Under the pieces are notes generated by a model. That model was not told the origin of the DNA. It saw only the letters and a program-made list of their open reading frames with translations, and ran no database searches. The translations under genes and the position numbers were made by a program. Positions 22,311 through 32,723 of a stretch of 64,000 bases of DNA are shown one piece after another. Numbering within the stretch: the first letter of the stretch is position 1; each line of letters starts with the position of its first letter. Origin of the DNA: Calycina herbarum (Eukaryota; Ascomycota; Leotiomycetes; Helotiales; Pezizellaceae); contig LLEY01000188.1 of the NCBI GenBank assembly GCA_001414485.1, positions 48,825-112,824 on the forward strand, in the 5' to 3' direction.

Positions 22311-22973
22311 TTATTAATCTGATTAATGTGATTAGATTAGATTAGATTATGATTAATAGGTTCCTTGATTAGATTAATATGATTAATTACTATATAATTA
22401 TATATATACTAATTAATAATAAAGTAGTTATCCTCAAACTCGGGCTCTTTCTTTCCATTCTTCTTCTCTTCTTCCTCCTTCTTTACTCTCTTCTTCTCTT
22501 CCTCTGTCTCTTCCTCTATATAGAAGCCCTAGCTCTTTAAGCTAGTAATAGCCTCAAAGGTCTCTTGAGAGAGTCTATTACGTTGCTTTGAAATAATCAG
22601 AGCAGCTTGACTAAAGAGCCTCTCGCTAGGAGCCGAAGTAGTAGGTGTTTGTAGATACTTCCCAGCTAATATAGAGAGAATAGAATAGTTATGTCTAAGT
22701 ATTTATAAGGCTTATAAAGCTTAATATTAGTAATTATATATATTAATAATATATATTTATTATTATATAATTAATAGTTAATTAATTAAGGCTTAAAATA
22801 AAGACTGCTTAGGAGGTCTCGTTTAAGCTCCGGAGCGACGGAACGCCACTCCGATGCCACTCCGAGCATTTGGCCCGGCCTCCGATTATGCCGGCCCGAT
22901 CACGTGCCATATTAATCAATCAATCAATTATTAATCTGATTAACGTGATTAGATTAGATTAGATTATGATTAA
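22311..22973 (-). mobile_element. hAT-type transposon relic with ~46-bp direct repeats
   Basis: Two 46-bp segments differing by one base (22311-22356 and 22928-22973, containing GTGATTAGATTAGATTAGAT) flank very AT-rich sequence and the transposase remnant. Further GATTA-rich arrays follow at 22985-23030, one of them inverted around GGCCATTAATC. The borders of the original transposon are not certain. Confidence 0.65.
22440..22700 (-). pseudogene. hAT transposase C-terminal (dimerisation) remnant
   Basis: Minus-strand translation reads YSILSILAGKYLQTPTTSAP, then SERLFSQAALIISKQRNRL and ETFEAITSLKS, the conserved C-terminal hAT dimerisation motif (PF05699; family text TSAPSERxFSxAG...xRxxLxPExxExLxxLK). 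The family's final LKSW is interrupted here: the Trp codon is TAG, a change a C-to-T mutation on the other strand would make. Upstream coding sequence is lost or unrecognisable. Confidence 0.8.
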
Positions 22974-23039
22974 CGACTAAAAAGCGTTGATTAGATTAGA
23001 TTAATGGCCATTAATCTAATCTAATCTAATCATTACTTT

Positions 23040-23815
23040 CGCTGGCTTAGTAAACATCGTCTACTCAGAACATTCAACATTGGGCATCGGCCCGATATTT
23101 TTCATGCTGGCAGCTGCAAATGCAGCGTCCATTCGTGGCGACTTGTATGTATTTCGAACTACATGCAAGTACACCTTCATCTGCTGGATCGCGTCATGCT
23201 TTCCTGCGAAATCGTTGATCTTCGTAGATCGTTCAAATCGAATCGCACCAAATCCACATCTGTTTGGAATTGGATTGATACCAGGGTAATTGGCCTGGGT
23301 TTTGCAAGACCTTGGTTCATCGATAACCAAGGTATGTTGTTCTTGACAATCGTGTCGAGAGAATTCGGGTTGACATCACTCCAATAGGGTCCGTCGCAAC
23401 CTAAAGGCAGTAGAATCCTCTCAGTAATCTCACCTTTCACAATAATATTACAAGAGAAAATCTTAAATTGTTCAAGGATAATCTGACCGCATAGAGCGAG
23501 ACAGATATGAACTCGATGGTCACCAACCCCTAACGACGCGAGCACGTGACAAAAACGTGACGGCTCCCTCCAACTCAGCATTTGTTTTTCTCGGAGAATT
23601 TTCTTTTCGGTAATTTCTGATGAGGTTACAATATTTGCCTTTGGTGTTTTATTTGCCAGCAAAATAAAACAAGACTTATACAATTCAGGTGGGTTGTTTT
23701 ATGTAGCTCACACTAGCAGGGGTTGATTTACCCCACTTTCCAAGTGACCTCAAGCCTCGAGTTGAACTTGGAATGAAAACATTGTTAGCAGACAGATCAA
23801 CTACCTCTAGGAAAT
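23040..23815. other. Region upstream of the 2EXR gene, only weak frames
   Basis: A minus-strand frame of 168 codons (23177-23683) and an overlapping one (23061-23330) are present. I recognise nothing in them, and see no clear introns linking them. They may be remains of a gene. Confidence 0.3.
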
Positions 23816-25030
23816 ATGGCAGCAGCCACGTTTCCATGTTCCGAAGGTTCGAAAATGATGCGTCCAGCATTTCCCCAATTCTCTCTTTTTCCTTTCGAAA
23901 TTCGAAAATTGATCTGGGAAATGAGCTGGCAATCCCAGGCAGAAGCAACCTCACGAATCGTATATCTAGAAATGGTCTCAACCCATGATGACGAAATCTG
24001 GAGGTTTGCTTCTCAAAGAACATTTCCTTTATTCAGCGCCTGTATAGAATCAGCTATGGTTGGGGAAAAGATGTACCCAAAGTCATTCGGGACCGCGGAT
24101 ACACCCCCTTCGACCCCATTCAGCTTCGAACTTGATACCTTGTATCTCGGCTGGGGGTGCCGGCTGAACATCAGAAACCAAGATCATGGTACACCTTACT
24201 ACTTGGACGAGATTCTTTCCGTCGATGCCGAAAAGGTGTCGAAACTCGCAATTTACATAGATGGGCCATTTGGAGGAATGATGGCTCATCGTGTTTTTTG
24301 TAAATTTCGAAATCTGCGGACAATCACTTTAATAGCACCATATCACGATCATCAAAACAAGGATTGTTCCAAGTTGGCATTTCTCGACCACTCAGATGCA
24401 CTTGAAGACCCAGAATATCACATTTATCCAGACAACGACCCCTACCACCCAGTTTTAGACGAATTCATTCAAAGAGGTGATTTACAGACTGAAGCCGAGG
24501 AATCTCTTTGGATGGACGAAGCTCACCTTTCTGGATTAATCTTGCAACACAAAGTTCTGGGAGCAGAATGGACCAAGCCATCTTTGCAAAGACTGCCCGT
24601 CATGACAATTCAGCGAAGACTCGAGTTCCTTCGACGTAAAGAGGAGTTCAACGCCACCAGAAAAGCCCATAGAACAGAAGTCACCTTGACTTCTAAGAAC
24701 TACGACACTCTCGAATTATCCGTTCCTTTGTCTACAATTGTAGGGGACATGGTGACTACTTTTTGTGAGACCAGAGGAATAGAAAGGGTTGATGTACTTC
24801 GCGATGTAGAAATTATAGACAAAACCAAGGCAAGGGCTGGTTTTGATGGTCATGTGGGTGACTTACAAATATTGTATGACATGGGATACCTCAAGCAATT
24901 GGTGTTGGATCTAGTGTTTTTAAGCGAAGAAGAAGTTGAGATAGCTGCTGAGGAAGACTACTTGTTTTTAGAGTTTTTTACTGATGAGCAACGAGCCCTT
25001 TTGGGGCTTAGTGTCCCTCGTTTGGTGTAG
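23816..25030 (+). CDS. 2EXR-domain protein
   Basis: Single exon, 404 residues. The N-terminal part, FPQFSLFPFEIRKLIWEMSW followed ~40 residues later by PLFSACIESAMVGEKMY and then FELDTLYLGW, is the 2EXR domain (PF20150), which fungi carry in many lineage-specific paralogues. Family knowledge: the domain resembles F-box-like starts (Phe-Pro-x-Leu-Pro-x-Glu-Ile-Arg-x-x-Ile-Trp) and its function is not known. The C-terminal half has charged helices (RRLEFLRRKEEFNATRKAHR) and an acidic end (LSEEEVEIAAEEDYLFLEFF). The first ATG of the frame is used; a Met at residue 17 or 18 just before the domain (MMRPAF) could also start. No signal peptide. Confidence 0.8.
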   Translation: MAAATFPCSEGSKMMRPAFPQFSLFPFEIRKLIWEMSWQSQAEATSRIVYLEMVSTHDDEIWRFASQRTFPLFSACIESAMVGEKMYPKSFGTADTPPSTPFSFELDTLYLGWGCRLNIRNQDHGTPYYLDEILSVDAEKVSKLAIYIDGPFGGMMAHRVFCKFRNLRTITLIAPYHDHQNKDCSKLAFLDHSDALEDPEYHIYPDNDPYHPVLDEFIQRGDLQTEAEESLWMDEAHLSGLILQHKVLGAEWTKPSLQRLPVMTIQRRLEFLRRKEEFNATRKAHRTEVTLTSKNYDTLELSVPLSTIVGDMVTTFCETRGIERVDVLRDVEIIDKTKARAGFDGHVGDLQILYDMGYLKQLVLDLVFLSEEEVEIAAEEDYLFLEFFTDEQRALLGLSVPRLV

Positions 25031-25402
25031 AAGTGGCGACTTGTTGAGAATGGTTCTTAGATTTCGTAAACCTATTGGTCAAATAAAAGTATTGAGATTC
25101 AAAGGTAGAAGATTTGGGGCAATGAGACCAAATTTGAAGTGCGATTCTTGCTCATGAAATGTGCCGGAGAACAGTGACCATTTTTCCTCTCGAATGTAGC
25201 ATACTCGCTTATCTAATTCACAGACATAAATTGCAAGTATAGAGCGAATTATATTTCCCTCACTACATCTTTCTGTTCCCAGCCTGGCGAAGAAAGCAAA
25301 ACTATTGTCAACATCCTTTCGTTGCCCCGGAGTCTAGGTCCGAAACCCAAAGACCCAAGTGCGTGTGTTTCAAAGAAAGCCGAATCCCCCCTCCATAACC
25401 CC

Positions 25403-26000
25403 TTACTTATCCACGTTATCTCTGTTGTAGCCATCCTCATATCCATCCTCGTGTCCATGGTCATATCCGACACTGTAGCCACAAGTCTTGCCATCATGAA
25501 ATCCACTCTTGTATCCGTTCTTAAATCCAGCATCTCTTCCATCCTGGAGTCCACTTTCGTATGCCTTCTTCTCATCCACTTCCTCCTTCTTAATTGGTTC
25601 TTCCTCGACATTCACTGTTTTATACTCCGCCACCTTAGCCAAACCCTCCTTCTTGTATATCTTTCCATTCGGTGTAGTGTAAGTTGAATTGCCTTTTCCA
25701 TCGTTATAGTAGGCTGAATTGTCGTCATGCTGGTAGAAGTAAGACCCATCTGCATGGGCAATTCCAAGTCAGTTAAGTAGGAAAAATGAGGCGGGAAATG
25801 CAAACCCTTGTTACTGTAATGATAGCCTTTACCAGAAGGCTCATCTCGATTGTCGTACTTGTTTCCCTGTGAGTTCACACCTCTACCGGTGAAAGTGCGG
25901 GGTGTCCGTTTGAGTTTTGGGAGCGGGATTGACTGCCGGTTGGATTGACGGTATTTCCGTAACCCGCGCTGTATTGAGGGGGGGATTGGGAGCTGGACAT
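25403..26000 (-). pseudogene. YHYSN-family paralogue C, frameshifted, with Yae1-like tail
   Basis: Segments: 26000-25806 and 25749-25403, with an intron bordered by GTTTGC and GCAG. From the ATG the frame reads MSSSQSPPQYSAGYG... and stops early (after PVEV), but one base out the expected family text RTFTGRGVNSQGNKYDNRD follows; a single base added in the GCGGGGTG tract near 25900 would restore the frame. After the core (GKGYHYSNK, DGSYFYQ, KGNSTYTTPNGKIY) comes a tail of about eleven G-x-x-x-G steps (AYESGLQDGRDAGF..., GYSVGYDHGHEDGYEDGY) like the deca-GX3 motif of Yae1/Lto1. The intron found between NSQ and GN in the other two paralogues is absent here. Could be a live gene with an assembly error. 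Confidence 0.6.
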
Positions 26001-26320
26001 TTTAACTTCAGTGTTAAACGAGGAATTAGGAACTAAATATGCAGTTGGTTTTGAGATGAAGTAAGGTGGTTAGTTGGCGCGACCAACTTAGTGGCAATGC
26101 CTAGTTCACCCACTACGGGCTTAGTACACAGCTCATGTTCAATTATCCCAATCAAAAGTGTTTCAAAATTACAGTCACAACCAAAAGGATGAAACAATTT
26201 GCAAAAATGCCATTTTGCCCTCCTGGCCCCCCATCCGAGCAAAAGTAGCAAAGGATTATTTGCCAAATCTAGAATTGAGATCCCAAGAACACCCAAGAGC
26301 AGACAGAAATCCTTCTTTGC

Positions 26321-26972
26321 TCAATCATCATCATCGAAATCATATCCGTAGTCATCATCAAAGTCGTCGTCGAAGTCATCGTCATCTCCACCGTCGTCTC
26401 CATCGTATCCAGCACTAAATCCAGCACTAGATTCGACGTCGGATTCCCCACCAGATTCGGCGTCTTTAGATCCCTCATCAGATCCGCTTTCCTCCTCTCC
26501 CTCTTGAACTTGTCCTCCGTCGTCTGACTCCCCCTCATAACCATCATTTTCATTTTCCTCCTTCTCTCCTCCTTTCTCACCCATGCTTTCCTTCACATAC
26601 TCCTTTCCATCTGGGGCTGTATATGTTGCACGACCCTTTCCATTATCGTGGTAGGTAGAACCGTCGGCGTTTTTGTAGTACCAAGACTTATCATCTACAC
26701 CAAACAATGTCAGCTGCAGATTTGAGGGGTCAGGAAGGATGGAAGTAGAACATACTGTTGCTGTAATGATAGCCTGGACCGCCTGGTTGAATGCGAGTAT
26801 CGTAATCGTTTCCCTGTGGTTTAGTTAGATAGTTGTTTTTGGGAATTGATTTGACTAGAAATTAACTTGCTTGAGAGTTTGTTCCTCTGGAGGTGATGGT
26901 GTAGGGATAAAATTGCGAACTGGAAGAGCCAGAGTTCACGGCATTTTCTTGGCTGGGCTTTTTGTCGGGCAT
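26321..26972 (-). CDS. YHYSN-family paralogue B, long acidic tail
   Basis: Three exons on the minus strand, 26972-26871, 26813-26756 and 26694-26321, give 177 residues. The family core is present: YPYTITSRGTNSQ / GNDYDTRIQPGGPGYHYSN / DKSWYYKNADGSTYHDNGKG and ATYTAPDGKEY. After it comes a highly acidic ~90-residue tail (Glu/Ser/Asp, ending in Asp-rich runs such as DDDDFDDDFDDD). The first intron starts with GCAAGT, so it would be a GC-AG intron; the equivalent site in paralogue A is GTATGG, and the splice position is the same, supporting the call. Function unknown. The three paralogues lie in the same orientation within 2.9 kb, so the cluster arose by tandem duplication. Confidence 0.7.
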
Positions 26973-27889
26973 CTTGACTTGGTGACTGCTTGGAAAGTGG
27001 CAGGTTGAATTTAGAGATGAAACGGAAGAGGTTCTTCAAGAGTCCAGGGCTGCGTTTGTAGGGGAAGGCGTGAGGCGAGACACTTTGACACTGCAAACGA
27101 ACCGCCACTTTGCAATGAGCGATTCACCAAACCTCATGAATTCGCGACTGTAGAAAATTCCACGAGTGTCTCAGCACTTCTAGAAAGACCAAAGTTAATT
27201 ATTGCAACCAGCAGAGTTTGCAGAAATTCGTACATAGTTCCCTAACACAGTCCCTTCCCGTTTCTTTAATTTGTCCCACATTTCTAGGAAAACAAAACTA
27301 TTATAGAGTCTTGGTCAAACGATCGAGGAAAGCAGAGGTATTCGATTTCCTGCGCCTCCCTGGTTTCTAGAACTTTTCGAATCACAATCAAACACTCAGA
27401 ATAGAAGAGATCAGGTGTCCTATTCTGCTAATATCTCCATCTCTTGGTGTACTATTCTATCGTATTGGCTGCAATGATAATGATGAAGGCACAAGCAGAA
27501 AACCCCCTTTGGTTGTAAAAATGCAAAACGGGTATCCATTACTTCCTCCTAACCCAATATCCCAAAGTCCGTAGACGAGAAAGAAAGCAGTTGGGTATTG
27601 ATGATATCAAATGACCCAAATTCCTACGGGCATCAAGATTTCGAAAAGCACTCATATTCTTGGGAATACAGTCACAAGTTACAAGTGGAAGAAAGAAGCC
27701 ATATTTCTTGGTTACAAAAATGCGAAACCCGATTTTATTGCGCCAAAGTCCGTAGACAAGAGCAAGAATATCAAATAATCAATTCCCAACCCTTGAGCAT
27801 CGAGATCCCAAATAACGCCCAGTCCGCATCCGCATCCGCATCCGCATCAAAAGGCAAACTGCAACCCCGAGCTCCCATAAAAACCCTTC
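26973..27889. other. Spacer between paralogues B and A
   Basis: About 900 bp, no convincing gene. A hexamer repeat CGCATC is present at about 27823-27848. The frame at 27598 lacks motifs. Confidence 0.4.
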
Positions 27890-28256
27890 CTACTTCTTGT
27901 AGACATTTCCGTTCGGAGCAGTGTAGGTAGAACTGCCTTGTCCGTTGTTGTGGTAGGTTGAGTTGTTGCCGTTGGAGTAGTAGTAAGAACCATCTGTTTC
28001 ACGTTAGTCTCATCCCGTAAATGCAGACGAAATGGAAATGGGAAGTAGGGAACGTACCATTGTTGCTGTAATGATAAGCACCACCAGAGGGTTGGCTGCG
28101 GGTGTCATAGGAATTGCCCTGGAAATGTGAGTTGAATTTCAACTATCATGGAAGAGATGGGAGCCATACTTGAGAGTTGGCACCACTGCCAGTAACGGTG
28201 TATGGAGTGTAAGAAGAACCGGATTTGCTGGAGCCAGAGTTTCCCTTGCCAGACAT
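27890..28256 (-). CDS. YHYSN-family paralogue A, minimal form
   Basis: Three exons, 28256-28170, 28118-28058 and 27993-27890, give 83 residues with GTATGG/TTCCAG and GTACGT/AACAG introns. The product is almost only the family core: SYTPYTVTGSGANSQ, then GNSYDTRSQPSGGAYHYSNN, then DGSYYYSNGNNSTYHNNGQG and STYTAPNGNVYKK. It is very rich in Ser, Gly, Tyr and Asn with no signal peptide. The repeated aromatic-Asn pattern recalls low-complexity assemblies or RNA-binding tails, but that is speculation. The 5' flank has a (TC)n/(GA)n tract near 28280-28296. No named family recognised. Confidence 0.75.
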
Positions 28257-29776
28257 GATGAGGGGTTGTGTGTGTGTGAGAGAGAGAGAGAGAGAGGTTG
28301 AGAGGTTGAAATGATTTGTGGAGGTAGAGTTTATTTGCGAATGAGTTTGAAATTGGAGGAAAATCACCGGGAGAGCAGGTGCGTATTTATGTCCCCCAAC
28401 TCAAGGAGGGGAAACCAGACAAAGACGCAAATCTAGATTCACCGTCTGTTTGCTTTGTGACGCCGGTGGCGTAAGGAAATGCAGAAAAACGAAATGGGGA
28501 AGTCATTACGGAATATATGGGTTAATTGACTACTTCATAATGCCAGAATCGACGATATATCTCGCCCTTGAGATTCCAAAATTTGGGTTGAGGTCGAAGT
28601 TCTGAAGGGCTCCAGCTGGCCCTGGTCGCGCCAAATGTGCGTGCTCACGTGACCTGAATATAACTCTCAATCGCTAGAGTAATCCAAAAGCAAAATTTCA
28701 AAGTTTGACCCAGTTAGTTTCCCGAAATTATTTAAAAAATTGTACAAGAAACTTGGAACAACGAGATTCGCTTCCATTGGAAAAGATGCCTACTCAAGAA
28801 TACAGAAATGCGATCAATCCAAGTTCTTTCTCTCGACATACCAAACAAACAACCTTAAGATGGATTCGTTCCTCCCTCTTCAGACATCTGCCTTTCAGAA
28901 TCAATTATGTACCATGCTGTCTTGGTCATCTCCCGGTGCAGCGAGCATCATCGCGAGGTTGTTGGCCGTGTCTGGAACCCAAGTCTCAATGTTGTTGGGT
29001 CATCCACATCTACCAGGCTCGAAACATGCACAGGTAGGAGACTTATCTTCTGCCTCGGACGAAAGATTCGTCTAACATTCCTCCTCCATCGCCAGTATTG
29101 AGCATGAAGTTGAATGGGACTCAGCTAATAATATCATCGCCCGTCGTCGAGTGCGTTCGAAAATTATTCTACTAACGACCTTTTGTAAGCGCCTATAAAG
29201 GGTCAATGTCGTTGTGATACTGAATAACACTCTTTGGAGGCTGCAGCAAGTGATAATTTCTCCGCAATAAACCATGTATGTGCGCGTCCTTCGATATGTG
29301 CTTTATTCCAAACCTCTATCTCTCGGGGAGGATATATTGGTTGATCCATGGTGGGCGAAGTAAAGATATTTGGTGTATTTGAAGAAGGTAATATGGGAAT
29401 AAATATGCTGGGGTCCATATTTAACTGGCAAATTTGCTGTGCTAAGGGCGCTCTACCTCCCCTCGCTCCTTCCTTCCAACCCCCAATTGATAGAAAACCA
29501 GAAACTCGACGCGAGACACGCCGGTAGTCAACTCTCACGAGGAAGAAGCGAACCTCCTAAACAAAAAGCTCAGAAGCGCACCTCTTTTGTGCTCAATCCC
29601 CGCCTTTCCTACCCTGTTCACAACTACATCCATCTTCCTCAGGGTGCACTTTCCATTTCTTCGATTGTCCCAAATGATTGAGAATAATTAAACTTAATTA
29701 TTCCAAACTTTTAGATTAACTTCCCGAGTCTTCTTGAACAATGGCACTTTGTGTACGCCCTCAGGTGTTCCTTCCA
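28257..29776. other. Intergenic region with unassigned frames
   Basis: About 1.5 kb. Frames around 28740-29200 on the plus strand could be spliced at 29032/29096 in more than one way, and a minus-strand frame at 29203-29538 is open, but none shows a motif I know. I do not call a gene. Confidence 0.35.
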
Positions 29777-30550
29777 TTAAGAAGAATTCGCTGACGAAAC
29801 ATCAAAGTCGATCGTAAATAGAACATCCTTTGTCGTTTCAATCGTTACCCATTCCTCCACAACGTGATTGCTGGTGCTGATTTGGCCTCCAAACTCTGTT
29901 TCCCAATTCGTGACATCCCACTCAAGTCCCTTGGTGCTTATCACAGACGGCTCCTTGAGTGGAATAATCCCAACGTTCTTGCCCAAGGTCATCGTTTGAT
30001 GGTTTTGCTGAGCCCGGATCTTGTGCTTTCCGGACTTCAAGACAAACGTGATCCCTTCACTCGAAAGGAGAAACATCTTGCCAGACTCGTAGGTCTTTTG
30101 GAAGAGATATAAATGGTGCAGAACAGAGATTCCTTGGTCAACTCGTCCGCCAAGTCCACCTAAGGCGACGATGTTCATTGGTGATGGTTTTTCGGGAGAC
30201 CAAATGTTGTTGACAGCCTTGGTGAAATCTGTCGAGTACTGGTCTGGGTCGTGGACGACTGGAATGCGCTTTCCCTCCCAGTATTTTCGAACGGGGGGAA
30301 GGAGTGAATCGAGATCTCCGATGACGAGGTCGACCCCCAGAATATCTTGGTGCTGCATGTTCATATCGTGAATGCGATTGGCGCCTCCATCCGCAGCTAC
30401 TTTGTATCTGCAGTTCTCCCATATTTTGCTGTAGACTGAGGGTCTTAATTCCATGGGCTGGTTGAGTACGACAAGAGAGTAGTCTCCGTGTGCATTGGGA
30501 CTATCTGAGAAGATATCGGCTGGATGCCAAATCGTTGTTTCATTCGCCAT
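29777..30550 (-). CDS. THI80: Thiamine pyrophosphokinase
   Basis: A single-exon ORF of 257 residues. Diagnostic motifs in order: YSLVVLNQP near residue 24, VAADGGANR (near 52-60), VIGDLDSL (near 76-83), QYSTDFTKAVNNI (near 103-115, the Asp cluster for metal binding) and NIVALGGLGGRVDQ; the C-terminal beta-sandwich holds STKGLEWDVTNW, the part that binds thiamine. The enzyme transfers pyrophosphate from ATP to thiamine, giving thiamine diphosphate, in the cytosol. Length compares with ~250-320 in fungi. No riboswitch-like or intron-based control is visible near the start. Confidence 0.93.
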   Translation of the reverse strand: MANETTIWHPADIFSDSPNAHGDYSLVVLNQPMELRPSVYSKIWENCRYKVAADGGANRIHDMNMQHQDILGVDLVIGDLDSLLPPVRKYWEGKRIPVVHDPDQYSTDFTKAVNNIWSPEKPSPMNIVALGGLGGRVDQGISVLHHLYLFQKTYESGKMFLLSSEGITFVLKSGKHKIRAQQNHQTMTLGKNVGIIPLKEPSVISTKGLEWDVTNWETEFGGQISTSNHVVEEWVTIETTKDVLFTIDFDVSSANSS

Positions 30551-31249
30551 CTTTCTTGTGGGTACCCTAGGCCAGATGGAAAGGGCGACAAAATCCTAGG
30601 TGGGAGATGATGAAGAGATGGGTATGGAAGGGGGGACGGAAAAGGGCGATTGTGTATTGATGAGCAAAATCAAGATGACGGGAGTGTTTTGCTGAGTGCG
30701 CCGTCGCACGACGGCTTTAGATGGGATAGTGAAAGCGAAGTTCTTAGTATTAACTCTCAATTGTCCAAAGTTTCTGGGGGAATCTTAAATACTATCCTAA
30801 ATATTTGGAACAATTTCAAATTGATTTAGGTCTTTGAGGAATAATTATCCATTGCTGCTTTCTCAGGACGGCACTGACGGATAGAAAGCGGCCCGAGATC
30901 GGCACCGGTTATCACCCCGGGCTCACCTTTCTCTAATGACAATTTTGAATCAACCCAAGGACTAGAATGATGAATTTCAATCGTCCCCAAGATCTAACTT
31001 AATACTTTGGATTATGCTAGAAGTTTGGAACAATAAACAAGAGCTCTATTTGTTTGTCCCCACCCCTCGGGAGCGGGAAGCATTTCCACGTGACCTTGAC
31101 TCGAGCCTCCGCCGCCACGGAAACCTGGGAAATAGGTGACGATGACAAAACATCTCGATATCTAAATTCCGTCCAATGTGCTCACGCCACCTTTCTTTTG
31201 TTCCATCTGCAGCATTTTGAAATACTCTCTTTATAATCGATTCTCCAAC
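30551..31249. repeat. Intergenic space with degraded GCGGCAGT-family pieces
   Basis: About 700 bp between divergent THI80 and MIA40. At 30750-30875 and 30955-31050 are pieces with the family's internal motifs (TTGGAACAAT, CAATTGTCCAAAGTTTCT) and an end ATTGCTGCTTT. Both promoters must also lie here. Confidence 0.4.
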
Positions 31250-32259
31250 ATGTTCAAGTCCGCAGTGCGAGCCGCGCCTCGGTGCATCCTACCCTCCCGA
31301 ACCCTCCTCAAAAACAGCCCGTCGAGAAGATTTTTAAGCACAGCTCCGCCGTCGCAGAAATCACGGAGTTGGAAGAGTGGTGCCGTGAGATGGGCTTTGG
31401 CTGCTGGAGGAGTGTACTATTACAATACAAGCAACATTTTTGCTGAGGAACCAGAAGGTTGGTCGCAATGGGTAGCTTTGGTAAATAATGCTAATTGGTA
31501 ATGCAGCGGCAATCCAGGTGGTTGAGGAATCGATACACCATGTTCAAGAGTCGCCTCTACCTACGATAGACGCCATTGTCGAGGAAAAGAGACAGAGATA
31601 TGCGAAACGAATTGAGGAAGAGAAGAAACAGCAGCGGGAATTCGAGAATGCGCAGGTACAAGAGGACGGGGCTGCAGTCGAGGGGGGCGAAGAGGACGGT
31701 GAAGGCGCGGAAGGAATAGAAGGGTTAGAGGAAGAGGCAGGTCAACAAGGTGCTTTCAATCCAGAGACGGGAGAGATCAATTGGGATTGCCCATGTTTAG
31801 GTGGAATGGCACACGGTCCCTGCGGAGACGAGTTTAAAGAGGCATTCAGTTGCTTCGTTTACTCGACAGAAGAACCAAAGGGAGTGGAGTGTATAGAGAA
31901 GTTCAAGTAAGCTGCTGCATTTATGGCCGGGTTGAAGAATGATGCTAACAGTTTCTAGGGGTATGCAAGATTGCTTCCGACTACATCCCGAAATGTACGG
32001 TTCAGAGTTGGACGACGAAGAAGATGATATTGAGGATGAACTACGTGCCAGACAGGAAGCTTCAGCAAATGGGGAAGAATTAGAAGCACCTAAATCCCAA
32101 GCGCCAACACCTACAACGATCCAAGAGACACCAAACACCCCACAAAAGACCTCGACTCCCGAGACCAAACCAGAAAAGCAGAATACAATCGAGGCAACCA
32201 AAAGCACTGATACAGAGGAGGTTGTCCCAAAGGCAGCTCACGATGCCACCGTGAATTAG
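31250..32259 (+). CDS. MIA40: Mia40/Tim40, mitochondrial intermembrane-space oxidoreductase
   Basis: Three exons, 31250-31457, 31507-31906 and 31959-32259, give 302 residues. The N terminus is basic and Ser-rich (a matrix-targeting presequence), then a single hydrophobic anchor near residues 44-55 ([13 protein letters not shown]). The charged middle is Glu-rich. The catalytic domain has the redox CPC motif (DCPCLGG) and the twin CX9C pair: [11 protein letters not shown] and C-IEKFKGMQD-C, the second one formed across the intron at 31907. Mia40 imports and oxidises small cysteine proteins in the intermembrane space together with Erv1. The C-terminal ~80 residues are acidic, then Thr/Pro-rich. 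Length and domain order match fungal Mia40, which keeps the membrane anchor (human CHCHD4 lacks it). Confidence 0.95.
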
Positions 32260-32723
32260 AGAAAAGGAATAATGATTGTACAATAAATGTATCACAAATG
32301 GATATTAGAAGGGGGTATGTATAATACAAAAGAACCATCTCAAGATTGTAATCATTTATCAGATTTACTTTTCTTGCTTCAACATTACCGCTCATATTAG
32401 CTTTCATGTTATTCATTAGTAAGGTTCTTCACTCTCTCTTTTCTTTCCCGTTTCCTTCCCCCTTTGAGTCAAAATCTCGTTCTGTTCCGATTAATTGCCC
32501 TATCTGCTTTAAGTCTCTACATTTTCTTCATTATATATTCATGAAAGTTCCGTCGATATCACTCGATATCTCATTTCCTTATTCATCTCATAAGACAGCG
32601 GCCAAGCGGCCTAGTTGTGTATAAGAAAGGCATTCCTTATGTTTCCCCACAGCATCCTTCAAAACACATAGCACCATCGCAAAACATCTCTACCACAAAA
32701 ATAACTCTACAAAACAAAAAACA
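32260..32723. other. MIA40 3' flank
   Basis: About 460 bp, T-rich, no gene seen. Confidence 0.45.

Noticed and set aside
23177..23683. 168-codon minus-strand frame
   Set aside because: No motif, lies next to transposon debris and the 2EXR promoter; could be a relic but not supported.
27823..27848. CGCATC repeats considered as CRISPR-like
   Set aside because: Simple hexamer microsatellite without spacers; eukaryotic context.
28705..29200. Overlapping plus-strand frames that can be spliced near 29032/29096
   Set aside because: Three different joins give three different products, none with a motif; codon pattern is not convincing.
29203..29538. 111-codon minus-strand frame upstream of THI80
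   Set aside because: No recognisable domain, no conserved pattern, start context poor.
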